A stretch of 64,000 bases of DNA from Leptospira yanagawae serovar Saopaulo str. Sao Paulo = ATCC 700523 (lineage in GTDB: Bacteria; Spirochaetota; Leptospiria; Leptospirales; Leptospiraceae). Every line of letters begins with the position of its first letter. Within the stretch, counting starts at the first letter, position 1. Of the stretch, positions 8,432-17,409 are shown one piece after another. The translations under genes and the position numbers were made by a program. The DNA is taken from NCBI RefSeq assembly GCF_000332475.2, contig NZ_AOGX02000015.1:1-64000 (forward strand), written 5' to 3'. The notes under the pieces are model-generated. The model searched no databases. It was not told the DNA's origin and saw only the letters and a program-made list of their open reading frames with translations.

Positions 8432-8455
8432 GTAGACCGATCGGTATACGGAGGG
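8432..8455 (+). promoter_or_regulatory. Candidate TetR-type operator overlapping the RBS region of the alcohol dehydrogenase
   Basis: An 18-bp near-perfect palindrome (8432-8449) with core ACCGATCGGT (8436-8445) and outer GTA/TAC ends. It is followed directly by the Shine-Dalgarno GGAGGG (8450-8455) and the ATG at 8460. The reverse complement of the site shares 12 identical bases (GTATACCGATCG) with 62069-62080, upstream of the acyl-CoA dehydrogenase gene. The position would allow repression of initiation. Confidence 0.5.
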
Positions 8456-8459
8456 TCAA

Positions 8460-9482
8460 ATGCAACGACTTGTGTTTCGCAAAAAAGGAATTTTGGAATG
8501 GGAAGGAATTGATACACCCACCATCACAGGTGGAAACCAAGCTTTAGTGGAACCGATTGCAATCGCTCGTTGTGATTTGGATTTACCCATCGTACGCGGA
8601 GAAACTCTTTTCCGAGCCCCCTTCCCCGTAGGACACGAGTTTGTCGGTAGGATCAAAGGTATATCAGAGGATTTGGAGGGAAAATTCAAAATCGGAACCA
8701 TGGTTGCCATTCCTTTTCAAATTTCTTGTGGAACCTGTCCATCTTGTTTGTCCCACCATACAAATTCTTGTGAAACTGTCCCATACACTTCAGCATATGG
8801 TATGCCTCCTGGATCCCATGCTTTTGGTGGTGCCATTTCTGAATTGTTACTCGTACCATACGCAAAACAAATGTTATTTGAATTGGATCCAAATATCAAT
8901 CCGGTAGGCATTGCCAGTTTTAGTGATAATATTGCAGAAGCTTGGAAACTCGCTGGTCGGTTCCTATCTAGAAAAAAAGATCCAAAAACATTAGTGGTTG
9001 GTGGCAATGCAGGGAGCATTGGACTGTACACGGCACTTTACCTCCACCAAACAAAAAAAGCGGAAGTTATGTATGTTGATACAAATAGAGAAAGGATTGA
9101 TTTAGCATCTTCCCTCGGTATCCCAGTCACTCATCTTACCACTTTTCCCAAACCAAACGAACGGTATGATTTGGTATGTGACGCCTCTGCCACAAAAGAA
9201 GGTTGGGACTTTGCTACACGGTCACTGGGAAAAAATGCAATTCTCAGTTCTGCCTCCATTTTTTGGACCAATCGATTGGAAATTCCCTATTTGGAAATGT
9301 ACAACCAAGGAGCAGAAATCCAAATAGGCCGCGTGGAATCCATTGATTCGATGAATGCACTTTACCCCGAAATCCAATCGGGTGCCTTCACTCCAGAGTC
9401 CATTGTGACGAAAACCGTTTCCTTTGCAGAAGCAAAAGAGGCATGGTTGGAAGAGTCTATCAAACTAGTGGTAACTCGTTAA
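8460..9482 (+). CDS. Zinc-dependent alcohol dehydrogenase-like protein (MDR superfamily)
   Basis: 340 residues. An N-terminal GroES-like domain contains a Cys at the catalytic-zinc position (AIARCDLDLP), PVGHEFVG, and the four-Cys structural-zinc motif CGTCPSCLSHHTNSC (about 92-106). A Rossmann domain follows (TLVVGGNAGSIGLYTALYLH, about 178-197). It should oxidise an alcohol or reduce an aldehyde with NAD(P). The substrate is unknown. A strong Shine-Dalgarno (GGAGGG) lies 4 bp before the ATG, and a palindromic operator lies directly upstream. The SDR remnant precedes it and may once have been in the same operon. Confidence 0.85.
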   Translation: MQRLVFRKKGILEWEGIDTPTITGGNQALVEPIAIARCDLDLPIVRGETLFRAPFPVGHEFVGRIKGISEDLEGKFKIGTMVAIPFQISCGTCPSCLSHHTNSCETVPYTSAYGMPPGSHAFGGAISELLLVPYAKQMLFELDPNINPVGIASFSDNIAEAWKLAGRFLSRKKDPKTLVVGGNAGSIGLYTALYLHQTKKAEVMYVDTNRERIDLASSLGIPVTHLTTFPKPNERYDLVCDASATKEGWDFATRSLGKNAILSSASIFWTNRLEIPYLEMYNQGAEIQIGRVESIDSMNALYPEIQSGAFTPESIVTKTVSFAEAKEAWLEESIKLVVTR

Positions 9483-9647
9483 TTTAAGGATATGGAATCC
9501 AAACGATCGATCAACTTTTGATTAGGACTCTGGAACCATCTTATATCGGAATTGGAAATAGGAGTGGTGTCAAAAAAAGTTTTTGATTTATGTTTGGATT
9601 GAAAATTTGTTTTTTTTCAATCAAGATTTGATCCAATGAGATGAGGA

Positions 9648-10514
9648 TTGAAACCTATTTTGAAAAAACTTTTCGATAGAAATCGCAAAACAAAACTTAC
9701 GTCTCAAAAGAAATGGAATTTCTTTTTCCTTTTGGTAATGAGTTGCTTGTCTTTTGTAACCCTTCCCTTTATCCCACTATTTGCAGATACGATCCAAAAA
9801 AGGTTCATACCACCTAACGGATATTTGAGAGTGGATTATCCAAAAGATAGTTTTGCCAGTTACTTACAAAACTTTCCTTTAAAACCAGAGGGTAGCCCAG
9901 TCCTTTTGTACAATGGAAACCAGAAACAAAACCAAGTCCATGTCGCAGTTCTTCATTTTCCCTTACTGAAGAGAGACCTGATCCAATGTGCAGATGCCGT
10001 CATGAAACTCCGCGCTGAATATTTTTATGCACAAAAAAAATATGATCAGATCCTTTTTAAAATCAGCAATGGAATGGAAGTTCCTTTCCATCGATTTGCC
10101 AAAGGCGATCGAGTGGTAGTAAAAGGGAATAAAACAAGTTGGAAACTAAACCAATCCAAAAAAGGAACAAACCGGGATGTTTTTGAGGAATACTTACAAT
10201 TTATTTATAGTTATGCGGGAACCATTTCTCTCAAATCAGAACTTATCAAAAAATCACTCACACAATTGGAGCCTGGTGATGTTTGGATTGAAGCAGGATC
10301 TCCCGGTCATGTGGTGATGGTTGTGGACAAAGCGATTGGAAAGGATGGACAGATGGTATTCCTTTTGGCCCAAAGTTATATGCCGTCACAGGAAATGCAC
10401 ATTCTAAAATCGGAAGGTGAGTTTTCCCCTTGGTTTACTCTCCCTAAAGGAAACAATTTCCAAACCCCAGAATGGGAATTCCCAGCCAAAGAATTTTATG
10501 GATTTTTAAAATGA
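9648..10514 (+). CDS. DUF4846 family secreted protein
   Basis: 288 residues using a TTG start preceded by GATGAGG. A basic N-terminus and a hydrophobic stretch (residues about 26-45) suggest an export signal or anchor. The body has features of DUF4846: FASYLQNFPLKPEGSPVLLY, then a CADAVMKLRAEYFY block, and GDVWIEAGSPGHVVMVVD near the C-terminus. DUF4846 proteins are poorly characterised. No catalytic role can be given, although the GH(V)VMVVD segment is reminiscent of papain-like folds. It appears to be a single gene. Confidence 0.75.
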   Translation: MKPILKKLFDRNRKTKLTSQKKWNFFFLLVMSCLSFVTLPFIPLFADTIQKRFIPPNGYLRVDYPKDSFASYLQNFPLKPEGSPVLLYNGNQKQNQVHVAVLHFPLLKRDLIQCADAVMKLRAEYFYAQKKYDQILFKISNGMEVPFHRFAKGDRVVVKGNKTSWKLNQSKKGTNRDVFEEYLQFIYSYAGTISLKSELIKKSLTQLEPGDVWIEAGSPGHVVMVVDKAIGKDGQMVFLLAQSYMPSQEMHILKSEGEFSPWFTLPKGNNFQTPEWEFPAKEFYGFLK

Positions 10515-10700
10515 TGTATTGGTACATTGTACATATTTTTTTGACAAACAGTTTGTTTGCCAGACAGTATAGGTCAAAGGTCTTTCACGCTATCGAATCC
10601 AAGAGGAAATCTTTTCTAAGAACAAACCGACATGGAATCGATCACATTGATCTTTATAACTTCATTCTCAATACAATTGATTTCAAAGTAAGAACAACTG

Positions 10701-11291
10701 ATGGCACCATTTAAAAAAATAGCAATTTATTGTGGATCTTCTTCTGGGAAGGATCCCTCAATTGAAAAAGAAGCCTACCGTTTAGGCGAAACTCTCGCGA
10801 CACATTCCATAGGGATTGTATATGGAGGGGCCAGTGTGGGACTGATGGGGGCTGTCGCAAACGGGTGTTTGTCGAAACATGGGAAAGTAATCGGTGTGAT
10901 TCCCAACTTTCTCAAACGAAAAGAAATCGAACACATTGGACTCACCGAACTCATCCAAGTAGAATCCATGCACGAAAGAAAACGTATCATGTTTGATCTT
11001 TCCGATGCATTTTTGGTTTTGCCTGGTGGGTTTGGAACCATGGAAGAGTTTTTTGAAGTGGTGACCTGGTCCCAATTGGGATTACACAACAAACCAATTG
11101 TGATTTTGAATTGGAATGGGTTCTATGACCCTCTTGTCAAAATGTTCCAAACCATGGTAGAACAAGGATTCTTAAAAAAAGAAAATTTGGATCTTGTGCT
11201 TGTTTTAGAGAAAACAGAAGACCTATTCATACAATTACAAAACTATTCTCCGTCTAAGACCGAGAAATGGTTGTCGAATGATGCCATCTAA
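10701..11291 (+). CDS. LOG family protein (TIGR00730 Rossmann fold)
   Basis: 196 residues. It has the full family signature: an N-terminal YCGSSSGKDP nucleotide-binding loop, VYGGASVGLMGAVANG (about 40-55), the catalytic Arg/Glu region with MHERKRIMFDLSDAFLVLPG, and PGGFGTMEEFFEVVTW (about 108-123). LOG proteins cleave cytokinin riboside monophosphates or related nucleotide 5'-monophosphates to a free base and phosphoribose. The bacterial physiological substrate is often unclear. It is followed 36 bp downstream by a secreted protein gene. Confidence 0.9.
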   Translation: MAPFKKIAIYCGSSSGKDPSIEKEAYRLGETLATHSIGIVYGGASVGLMGAVANGCLSKHGKVIGVIPNFLKRKEIEHIGLTELIQVESMHERKRIMFDLSDAFLVLPGGFGTMEEFFEVVTWSQLGLHNKPIVILNWNGFYDPLVKMFQTMVEQGFLKKENLDLVLVLEKTEDLFIQLQNYSPSKTEKWLSNDAI

Positions 11292-11327
11292 TCAAGATTC
11301 ACTGGCAAGGAAGGAACAATCAGGATT

Positions 11328-12140
11328 ATGCTCCGTTGGCTTTTTACATTTCAATTTCCTAAATCACTTTCTTTTGCCTTAGGGCTTACCCTCTCTATTA
11401 GTTTCTTCCCAGTACTTGTTGCAAACCCCGACCTATTGGAAAGTGATACTTACTATTACGACACCGTTGGCCAAAACCTAAACCGACCACCACAGAGGCC
11501 TCATCCAAACCTTCATGTACCGGCTGTGCCCGTCAAACACGGTGTCACGGTCTTTTCCAATATTCCAACTGATAAAACTGCTTACCCATACCTCCAAACA
11601 ACGATTAACTTCGTAGAAGCCCATTTTGCCTTCAAAGCCTTTTTATCAGATGGAACAGAAGTATCCTACTCCACAAGAGGGGAACATGTTCGTTACTCCA
11701 AATGTAATGGAGAAATTTGTATCATCGTTTCTCAAAAAAATGTGTTAGGTGTGAGTAATACAAGCACAGAATGGGAAAAAGGCCATATCTTTGGTGAAGA
11801 ACGATACGAAGTGGCAATGGGACACAGGGCCGCTCTAGTCGCAAGTGATCGCAAACTCTACCTTTACAATGGTTATACGAATCATTGGGATACCATCAGC
11901 CTTGAACAAGAAATCCTTCGTGGTTTTGCCAACCTCTATGATAAAGTAGCAATCATCACTTCGCGCCGTATCTTAGTGGTTGACCTTCCTTCCGAAGGCC
12001 AATTCGAACAAAATTTACTCCTCCGCGGTATATACCAATTCGAAATGCGAGATGGGTTCATCAATTTTTACTCAAGTGATAAACTTTGGATGTTTCGCCA
12101 CCAAACAGAGGCTTTCGAAGAAGTGGATTTAACGGATTAG
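11328..12140 (+). CDS. Hypothetical secreted protein
   Basis: 270 residues, not recognised. Residues 10-33 form a hydrophobic signal segment ending near FFPVLVANPDLLESD. The mature part begins Pro-rich (NRPPQRPHPNLHVPAVPV) and continues as a beta-rich domain with two Cys close together (YSKCNGEICIIVS). Repeated short strands (KLYLYNGYTNHWDTI, RILVVDLPSEGQFEQNLLLR) resemble propeller blades, but I cannot assign a family. It lies 36 bp after the LOG gene on the same strand. Confidence 0.65.
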   Translation: MLRWLFTFQFPKSLSFALGLTLSISFFPVLVANPDLLESDTYYYDTVGQNLNRPPQRPHPNLHVPAVPVKHGVTVFSNIPTDKTAYPYLQTTINFVEAHFAFKAFLSDGTEVSYSTRGEHVRYSKCNGEICIIVSQKNVLGVSNTSTEWEKGHIFGEERYEVAMGHRAALVASDRKLYLYNGYTNHWDTISLEQEILRGFANLYDKVAIITSRRILVVDLPSEGQFEQNLLLRGIYQFEMRDGFINFYSSDKLWMFRHQTEAFEEVDLTD

Positions 12141-12487
12141 CCCTTTGATCACCTTAGTGTGGTGCAACTCGAATCTGTTAGTGGATCTATAACACCAGAA
12201 ATATAACCAAAACTTATACTTAAATCCCTTCCAAAGAAATGATTCCTAAAAATGATATTTTCTTTCCGATCGTTTTTGGCCATGGATATAGCCATCCTAG
12301 TTCATGGTTTTGGACTTTTGAAATCAACATTTAGTCAATTTTTTTCCATTTTGGTTTTTATCATCTGCATTTAAAAACCCAATTCTTTGGGAAAAATTAA
12401 TTTTTGATTGAAACAAATCGAAGGATTGATATTTATTTCGTAAATTTTTTCGAAAAACTTTCATTCGATTCACATTCGATAAGGGGA
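12141..12487. other. AT-rich intergenic region
   Basis: No coding frame is supported. It begins with a weak inverted repeat (CACC...GGTG, about 12149-12163) just after the preceding stop, and becomes strongly AT-rich toward 12480 with several short poly-T tracts, consistent with promoter DNA for the lipoprotein remnant. No strong terminator is seen. Confidence 0.4.
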
Positions 12488-12842
12488 ATGCAATGGTCCA
12501 AAAAAAAAAGCTTCTACTCCATCATTACGATTCTTACGTTAGCCTGTCTGTTTGGTTGTGTAACTTGGTCTTCAGGAAATCCAGGAGTTTCAAAATTAAC
12601 TCACCCCGCTCCCGATAAAACATATGAAAAATTAAATTATTCTTATTCTTCAAATAATCCTTAACCGGAAGTAGTGAAAAACGCAAGGAATCGAATTGAA
12701 GAAAAAATGAAATCGTCTGGAATCTTTCAAACTGTGGAAAATCGACCACTATTGAGTAATACGGAGAAAGCTACTTACTTCCTACCAACTTTTAGATGAA
12801 CTCGTAGAGGATTTTTTCCACGCAGAGGAATGGAAAAAATAA
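12488..12842 (+). pseudogene. Small lipoprotein gene interrupted by stop and frameshift
   Basis: A start at 12488 (MQWSKKKSFYSIITILTLAC) gives a spirochaetal lipobox ending LFGC. The frame stops at a TAA (12662-12664) after SYSSNNP. The same frame then continues as PEVVKNARNRIEEKMKSS and FQTVENRPLLSNTEKATYF, and finally a different frame reads LLDELVEDFFHAEEWKK to a TAA at 12840-12842. Reading through the stop with one later frameshift gives a plausible lipoprotein of about 115 residues. The truncated product of about 58 residues could still be made. Function unknown. Confidence 0.5.
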
Positions 12843-12933
12843 AAGAGCGTAGTCCGATCCAGCAAAACAACTAGTCAATTGTTTTGTTAGTTGTTTTGCT
12901 TTTCTCATATTGAACAAAGTAACCTACATTCTG

Positions 12934-14208
12934 TTATAATAAAGCATACACTTTTACTGGTTTTTCTTTGCCTTTTACATGGGTTTCTCCAAGCAGTTCC
13001 ACAGTAGTAGGTTCTAAAGCAGAAGCGACAGAGTCGGAAAGAATCACATCACGGCCGTATTCTTTGGTTAATTGTTCTAATCGGCTAGCCAAGTTGACAA
13101 CATCTCCAATGACTGTGTATTCCTTCCGATCCCGAGAACCTACAGTTCCGGTGACAACTTCCCCACTGTGGATTCCCATTCCGATTTTAATCGCGGGAAT
13201 TTCTTTGCGTTCCACCAAACTTTGAATGCACTTACGAATTTCTTTTGCCGCTTTGGCACAGGATTGTATGTCGGTCCCATTGGAAATAGGGGCACCAAAT
13301 ACTGCCATAAAACCATCTCCAAGAAATTTATTTACAATTCCCCCGTTTTGGTTGATGCATATGATCACATCTTGGAAAAGTCGATTTAAAAATTGGATTA
13401 AGTCTGTCGGTTTTTGAGTCTCTGCAAATTTTGTAAAATCACGTATATCAAAGAATAAAATACAAACGTGTTTTTCTTCTCCATTCCAATCATCTCTTTG
13501 GTGTAATAATGTATTCACTACCTCTGGTGACACATGTTGCCCAAACAAAACTCGAATTTGGTTTTTTTCTGATTCTGCCGCCAAACTATTGATAAAACTA
13601 GTTCGAATTTGTCTCGAAACAAAAGCCGATAAAAAACCTCCCACTAAAAAAATATTCGCCTTACCAAAGTAAATCGGGAACGAATACAATAATGGATCCA
13701 CTGCTCCTTGTTTTGTATTTTGTAAAAAATAATAAACAATTCCTAAATATTCTGCCCAAGAGACAAATCCTATAAAAATAGCCAAACCAATATCCAAACG
13801 CAACGTAGCTAAAATGATGAAGAAAAAATAAGCAAGCTCAGGAGGAGAGTTGAGTGCTAAGATTGGTACTTCCAGATTGATTCCCAAATATAACAAAAGT
13901 CCGGAGGGAATGCTACTTTCTACAAGTGCACCTAAATAACGAATCATGACTGGCGGAAATCTACCATCACGTAAGTTGGAGTCTAAAATTTTTAAGAGTA
14001 TATATGCATATAAGGTATTAAAAAGAAAATACGCTGGAGGAACCCATATAGGGAATGGCTGAACATTTTTACTCAAAAGATCATCTCGGATAAAGAGCAC
14101 TTGGAAAAGTAAGGCTACGGCTCCAGAGAGGAAAAGCCAAAATAGTGCTTTGGCACGTTTGCGTTCTGATTTTAAGATTTCAAATAAAAGAACTCTACTC
14201 GATTCCAT
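12934..14208 (-). CDS. Membrane-anchored class III adenylate/guanylate cyclase
   Basis: 424 residues. The N-terminal half (about 18-205) contains six hydrophobic helices with short loops. A linker (NQIRVLFGQHVSPEVVNTLL) leads to a class III cyclase domain (about 245-424). Metal-binding motifs are FFDIRDFTKFAE and FLGDGFMAVFGAP, and the late motif is IGDVVNLASRLEQ. The linker Q-H-V-S-P-E-V is a common arrangement in bacterial CHASE2- or MASE-type cyclases. It is a single gene, with an imperfect inverted repeat in its 5' region (14235-14298). Confidence 0.9.
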   Translation of the reverse strand: MESSRVLLFEILKSERKRAKALFWLFLSGAVALLFQVLFIRDDLLSKNVQPFPIWVPPAYFLFNTLYAYILLKILDSNLRDGRFPPVMIRYLGALVESSIPSGLLLYLGINLEVPILALNSPPELAYFFFIILATLRLDIGLAIFIGFVSWAEYLGIVYYFLQNTKQGAVDPLLYSFPIYFGKANIFLVGGFLSAFVSRQIRTSFINSLAAESEKNQIRVLFGQHVSPEVVNTLLHQRDDWNGEEKHVCILFFDIRDFTKFAETQKPTDLIQFLNRLFQDVIICINQNGGIVNKFLGDGFMAVFGAPISNGTDIQSCAKAAKEIRKCIQSLVERKEIPAIKIGMGIHSGEVVTGTVGSRDRKEYTVIGDVVNLASRLEQLTKEYGRDVILSDSVASALEPTTVELLGETHVKGKEKPVKVYALL

Positions 14209-14601
14209 GGTCTTAATTTCTGAACTGAGTATGAGTTGGAAATAAAAAATTAATACGTTCGTAACTTGTATAGGAATTGGAAATTTTTATTTCCCAACTG
14301 AATCCAAAGGAAATGAATCTCGTAGTTTCCAAGTTATGTTAGAATTTCTTCGGAATCGACAGGATTTATGAAAATCTAACTCGATCCTACTCCTTTGCTT
14401 CTTGTATGATCGCAGAACTTTGCTAATGCTTTGGTTCAAATGACAAAAAGAAATCTGCAAAGAGATGGTACCATGAATCTAAAATCGTCTTTGCAATCTC
14501 CGTACTTTGCGGAGTCTTTTCGGAGCTAGCCATAAACCTTGCGATTGGACAACCAAAGTATGCCTTTTGCCTCACTTATCTTTTTAACATAGAAATCCAA
14601 A
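14209..14601. other. Intergenic region with inverted repeats, no convincing gene
   Basis: This is the upstream region of the minus-strand cyclase gene. It contains an imperfect long inverted repeat (GTTGGAAATAAAA near 14235-14251 against TTTTTATTTCCCAAC near 14284-14298) and a small hairpin CTCCG/CGGAG (14498-14514) followed by TCTTTT. A hydrophobic plus-strand stretch around 14480-14560 (reading KIVFAISVLCGVF) has no start and no full frame, and may be a remnant. Confidence 0.35.
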
Positions 14602-15105
14602 ATGAAGGATTCCATTCCCGAGTACAAGGCCATACGAGGCCAAATGCTCAAATCCTATAGTTTGGAAACCGATCAAAGTTTCTTTGGAGGAATTTATTTC
14701 TGGAAGAATGAACAATCCGCAAAGGATTGGTTCAATCCAAGTTGGTTTGCAAGAGTGAACAAGAAATATGGGGAAACAGAAGTTCCGATTCTACCTTTAG
14801 CTTGGATGCCAAAAGAGAATGAATTTCTCATTGCACGAGAATCTGCAAACTATGCAAAAGTTTTTCAAATCAAACTCAGTGAGAGTCCGAAAACGAGTAA
14901 GGAATGGGAAGAACTTATAAAATCATTCCAATCACAAACCGGTTTTTTGACTGCTTTTTCCACAAAACAAGGAACAGGTGAAACTCTCTTCTTTAGATTT
15001 TGGAAGGATAAACCAGAAGAAAAGGAAAGTGAGATCCAACAAAAGTTAACTAAGGGATCCATTTTGGGATTATGTGAGCTTCCCATACAATTGAATAATC
15101 TGTGA
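14602..15105 (+). CDS. YdhR-like monooxygenase-fold protein, probably N-terminally shortened
   Basis: 167 residues. The first half (IPEYKAIRGQML, then DQSFFGGIYFWKNEQSAKDW) matches the general pattern of YdhR/antibiotic-biosynthesis-monooxygenase-like ferredoxin folds. However, the first beta-strand and helix of that fold are missing, since an in-frame TAG lies 12-10 bp before the ATG. The second half (about 85-165) could be a second, weaker copy of the fold. No Shine-Dalgarno is evident. It lies in a stretch rich in damaged genes, so it may be a 5'-truncated remnant that keeps an open frame. Confidence 0.45.
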   Translation: MKDSIPEYKAIRGQMLKSYSLETDQSFFGGIYFWKNEQSAKDWFNPSWFARVNKKYGETEVPILPLAWMPKENEFLIARESANYAKVFQIKLSESPKTSKEWEELIKSFQSQTGFLTAFSTKQGTGETLFFRFWKDKPEEKESEIQQKLTKGSILGLCELPIQLNNL

Positions 15106-15154
15106 TGAAGAAGTAATAATTTGATTTTGTCAAAATAATCAATTTACTTGAGTC

Positions 15155-15355
15155 TTGAAAATTCAAATAGGGTCTCACAATTACCAAAATAGTTCTTTGG
15201 AAAGAAGAGATAACTCGACTATTTATGCTTCGGAACATCACTATGTGGAATTTCTAAGTAGGAAACCATTCGAATGGTCCGATTTCAAAAAAATGAAACC
15301 AAACTTCCGCAAACACAATAAAGAAAAAAAAACATTGGGATTGAAAATGACATGA
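15155..15355 (+). CDS. Possible small hypothetical protein
   Basis: A 66-residue open frame rich in Lys, Asn and aromatic residues (for example YVEFLSRKPFEWSDFKKMKP) between the YdhR-like gene and the convergent DUF418 gene. Its composition is not obviously random, but there is no clear Shine-Dalgarno and no recognised domain. It could be a gene remnant. Confidence 0.2.
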   Translation: MKIQIGSHNYQNSSLERRDNSTIYASEHHYVEFLSRKPFEWSDFKKMKPNFRKHNKEKKTLGLKMT

Positions 15356-15372
15356 TAGTATATAAATCAAAT

Positions 15373-16347
15373 TTATCGAATAAAGAAAAACCCCCATGCC
15401 TGGAATAAAATACCCATAAATATTGATTCAAGCAAGTAGATTGTTAAAGACATTCTTCCAACCTTAGATAAATAACGAAACATGAGTAAATTCGGATATA
15501 CTGAAAAATATCGTTGGATTAAAAATATATAAATAAAACTAAGTAACGGAGCCGTAACTCCAAACAATCCCATTAAAATCGCCTTTGAGAATCCAAAAAC
15601 ATTATATAAACTCAATGCCAATGCTGAAGTGATAGTGATGATGAATGATACAACAATCAACCAAGATGGGATTTGAGAAAATGGATTCTCAGATTGGAAA
15701 AAATTTTTTCTCCCTAATAAAAATCCAAGACAAAACATTGCAATTGAACTTGGCCAATTAAAAAGTAAAATAAATCCAAAAACCATAGAGGCAGAATTCA
15801 TTCGCGAAACTACACTATCCAAAAAATTCAATTCGTTCACTTTTTTGAGAGAATTTATTTGGTTTTGTATTTCCAGTCCGGTGGGCTTATAATCACCCAA
15901 AAAATAGTAGGTTATCATGGTGCAAATCATTGCAATTGTCATCATAAATATCAAAGATTTGTCACTTGATTTGCGAAGGAAAAATAATAATAGTCCTATA
16001 CAAGCATACGAAAATAGAATGTCTCCATTAAAAAACAAAACATTGTGAATTAACCCAATCAATGCTAAGCCGAATAACCTTCTCAAAAATATATTGGGAT
16101 TGGTCCCAACTTTTCCCACCAATTGAATTGCAAATCCATAACCAAATAAAAATGCAAATATAGGAAAAAAGCGACCGTCACAAAACACGTAGTAAAGAAA
16201 AAAAGCAGTATTGTGTAAGAGACTCGTATTTGGATTAAATTGGTCAGAAACAAGAAAATCAGAAATTCCAAAAATTGGTAAGTGCACAAGTAAGAGGCCA
16301 AATAGAGAAAATCCCCGAAGGACATCCAAAATTTTTACGCGATTCAT
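15373..16347 (-). CDS. DUF418-type integral membrane protein
   Basis: About 324 residues from the ATG at 16347, preceded by GAGAGG at 8-bp spacing; an upstream GTG at 16356 is too close to that site. The N-terminal motif VKILDVLRGFSLFGLLLVHL is typical of DUF418/YeiB-like membrane proteins. About nine to ten helices follow, with YGFAIQL, FNWPSSIAMFCLGFLLGRKN and a C-terminal SLTIYLLESIFMGI. The typical DUF418 ending (a GP.E..WR-like motif) is not obvious, so the C-terminus may be short. The promoter region is shared with the truncated TetR gene. Confidence 0.75.
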   Translation of the reverse strand: MNRVKILDVLRGFSLFGLLLVHLPIFGISDFLVSDQFNPNTSLLHNTAFFLYYVFCDGRFFPIFAFLFGYGFAIQLVGKVGTNPNIFLRRLFGLALIGLIHNVLFFNGDILFSYACIGLLLFFLRKSSDKSLIFMMTIAMICTMITYYFLGDYKPTGLEIQNQINSLKKVNELNFLDSVVSRMNSASMVFGFILLFNWPSSIAMFCLGFLLGRKNFFQSENPFSQIPSWLIVVSFIITITSALALSLYNVFGFSKAILMGLFGVTAPLLSFIYIFLIQRYFSVYPNLLMFRYLSKVGRMSLTIYLLESIFMGILFQAWGFFFIR

Positions 16348-16363
16348 ACCGTACACCTCTCAT

Positions 16364-16852
16364 ATGGATGTTCTCTGTCATCAGGTAGGCTTAACACGAG
16401 GAGCACTATACCACCATTTTGGCAACAAAGAGGGTCTTTTGGAGGCAGTGATCCTACAATTAGATGAGGAACTCGGAAAGGTCATATTGGAAGAATGGAA
16501 TTCTCACTCGGACGAGTGGAAAGGTCTCCTATCCTGTTGCGAACTTTCATTGAAAATGGCTATGGATCCTGTAATAAAAAAAATCTATCATACCGAAGGT
16601 AGATTTGTTTTAGGGGAAAGAGTTCGAGAGATTGATGCAAAGAGTTCCATCCGCCCAATGGCCGCCGTCATCGAAAATTTGATTCGAGAAGGAAAACTAA
16701 AGAAAGTGGACCCTGAAACTTTAGCTCGACAGATCAATGCTCTCCTTATGGAGTCTGCGATTTTTATCTCTGAAAGCGAAAATCCAAAATTGACCTATTC
16801 ATTGGCGATCGAATCCTTTCGAGTCATTATGGAGGGTCTCCGGACAAGATGA
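16364..16852 (+). pseudogene. TetR-family regulator lacking its N-terminal helices
   Basis: The sequence from 16364 begins MDVLCHQVGLTRGALYHHFG, which is the recognition half of a TetR HTH, followed by a normal ligand-binding domain (NKEGLLEAVILQLDEELGK to SFRVIMEGLRTR). Helix 1 and most of helix 2, about 30 residues, are absent. The frame stays open upstream through the DUF418 promoter, but that translation has no TetR features. The 5' end was probably lost in a rearrangement that joined it to the DUF418 gene. A protein could still be made, but would have a defective DNA-binding domain. Confidence 0.65.
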
Positions 16853-16957
16853 TGTAAAATTTTTGACCAAACCTATTTTTTTTCCAAATCTCCTCAAAAC
16901 TTGTCCAGATTTAAAAAACCCATTTGTCCTAAAGGAAATCAAACAAGGAGGATTCTT

Positions 16958-17389
16958 ATGAAAAAGAATCTTATATTTACAATCATCACTTTCCTAATCA
17001 TAGCGGTTTTGGAAACCATCGTCAACCAACTGCTCCTAAAAGAGACATACACTAGTTTATCACAAGTTTGGCGAACACCAAATGAGTTGGGAACCTATGC
17101 TCCGATTTTTTTAGGAATCTATTTGGTGTTTAGCATTGCTTATGTTTTTCTTTTCACTCGAGCTTACAAAGGCGAGGGAGTTTTAAGTGGAATTTGGATC
17201 GGTCTTGCCATAGGTGGAATCGCAAAATTTTGGTATGGCTATACAAACTTGATTGTACTTCCGATCCCACACGAATTGGGTTTTCTTTGGTTTTTGTATG
17301 GGACCCTAGAGACGATGATTTTAGGTGGAATTTCCGCTTTGTATTTAGACGGTCAGTCATCTGAAAAAAAACATTCTAAAAAAACGTAA
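16958..17389 (+). CDS. Small four-helix membrane protein
   Basis: About 143 residues from the ATG at 16958, which has a strong AAGGAGG Shine-Dalgarno; longer upstream starts would ignore this site. Four hydrophobic helices are visible (residues about 4-24, 46-68, 78-95 and 107-128), with LSGIWIGLAIGGIAKFWYGY in the third. The family is not recognised. The YCII-domain gene begins 20 bp downstream, so the two probably form an operon. Confidence 0.7.
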   Translation: MKKNLIFTIITFLIIAVLETIVNQLLLKETYTSLSQVWRTPNELGTYAPIFLGIYLVFSIAYVFLFTRAYKGEGVLSGIWIGLAIGGIAKFWYGYTNLIVLPIPHELGFLWFLYGTLETMILGGISALYLDGQSSEKKHSKKT

Positions 17390-17409
17390 CGAGTGAAAGG
17401 AAAAATACG

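Noticed and set aside
10472..10714. 80-residue plus-strand open frame between the DUF4846 and LOG genes
   Set aside because: Overlaps the end of one gene and the start of the next, has no Shine-Dalgarno and no recognisable protein features.
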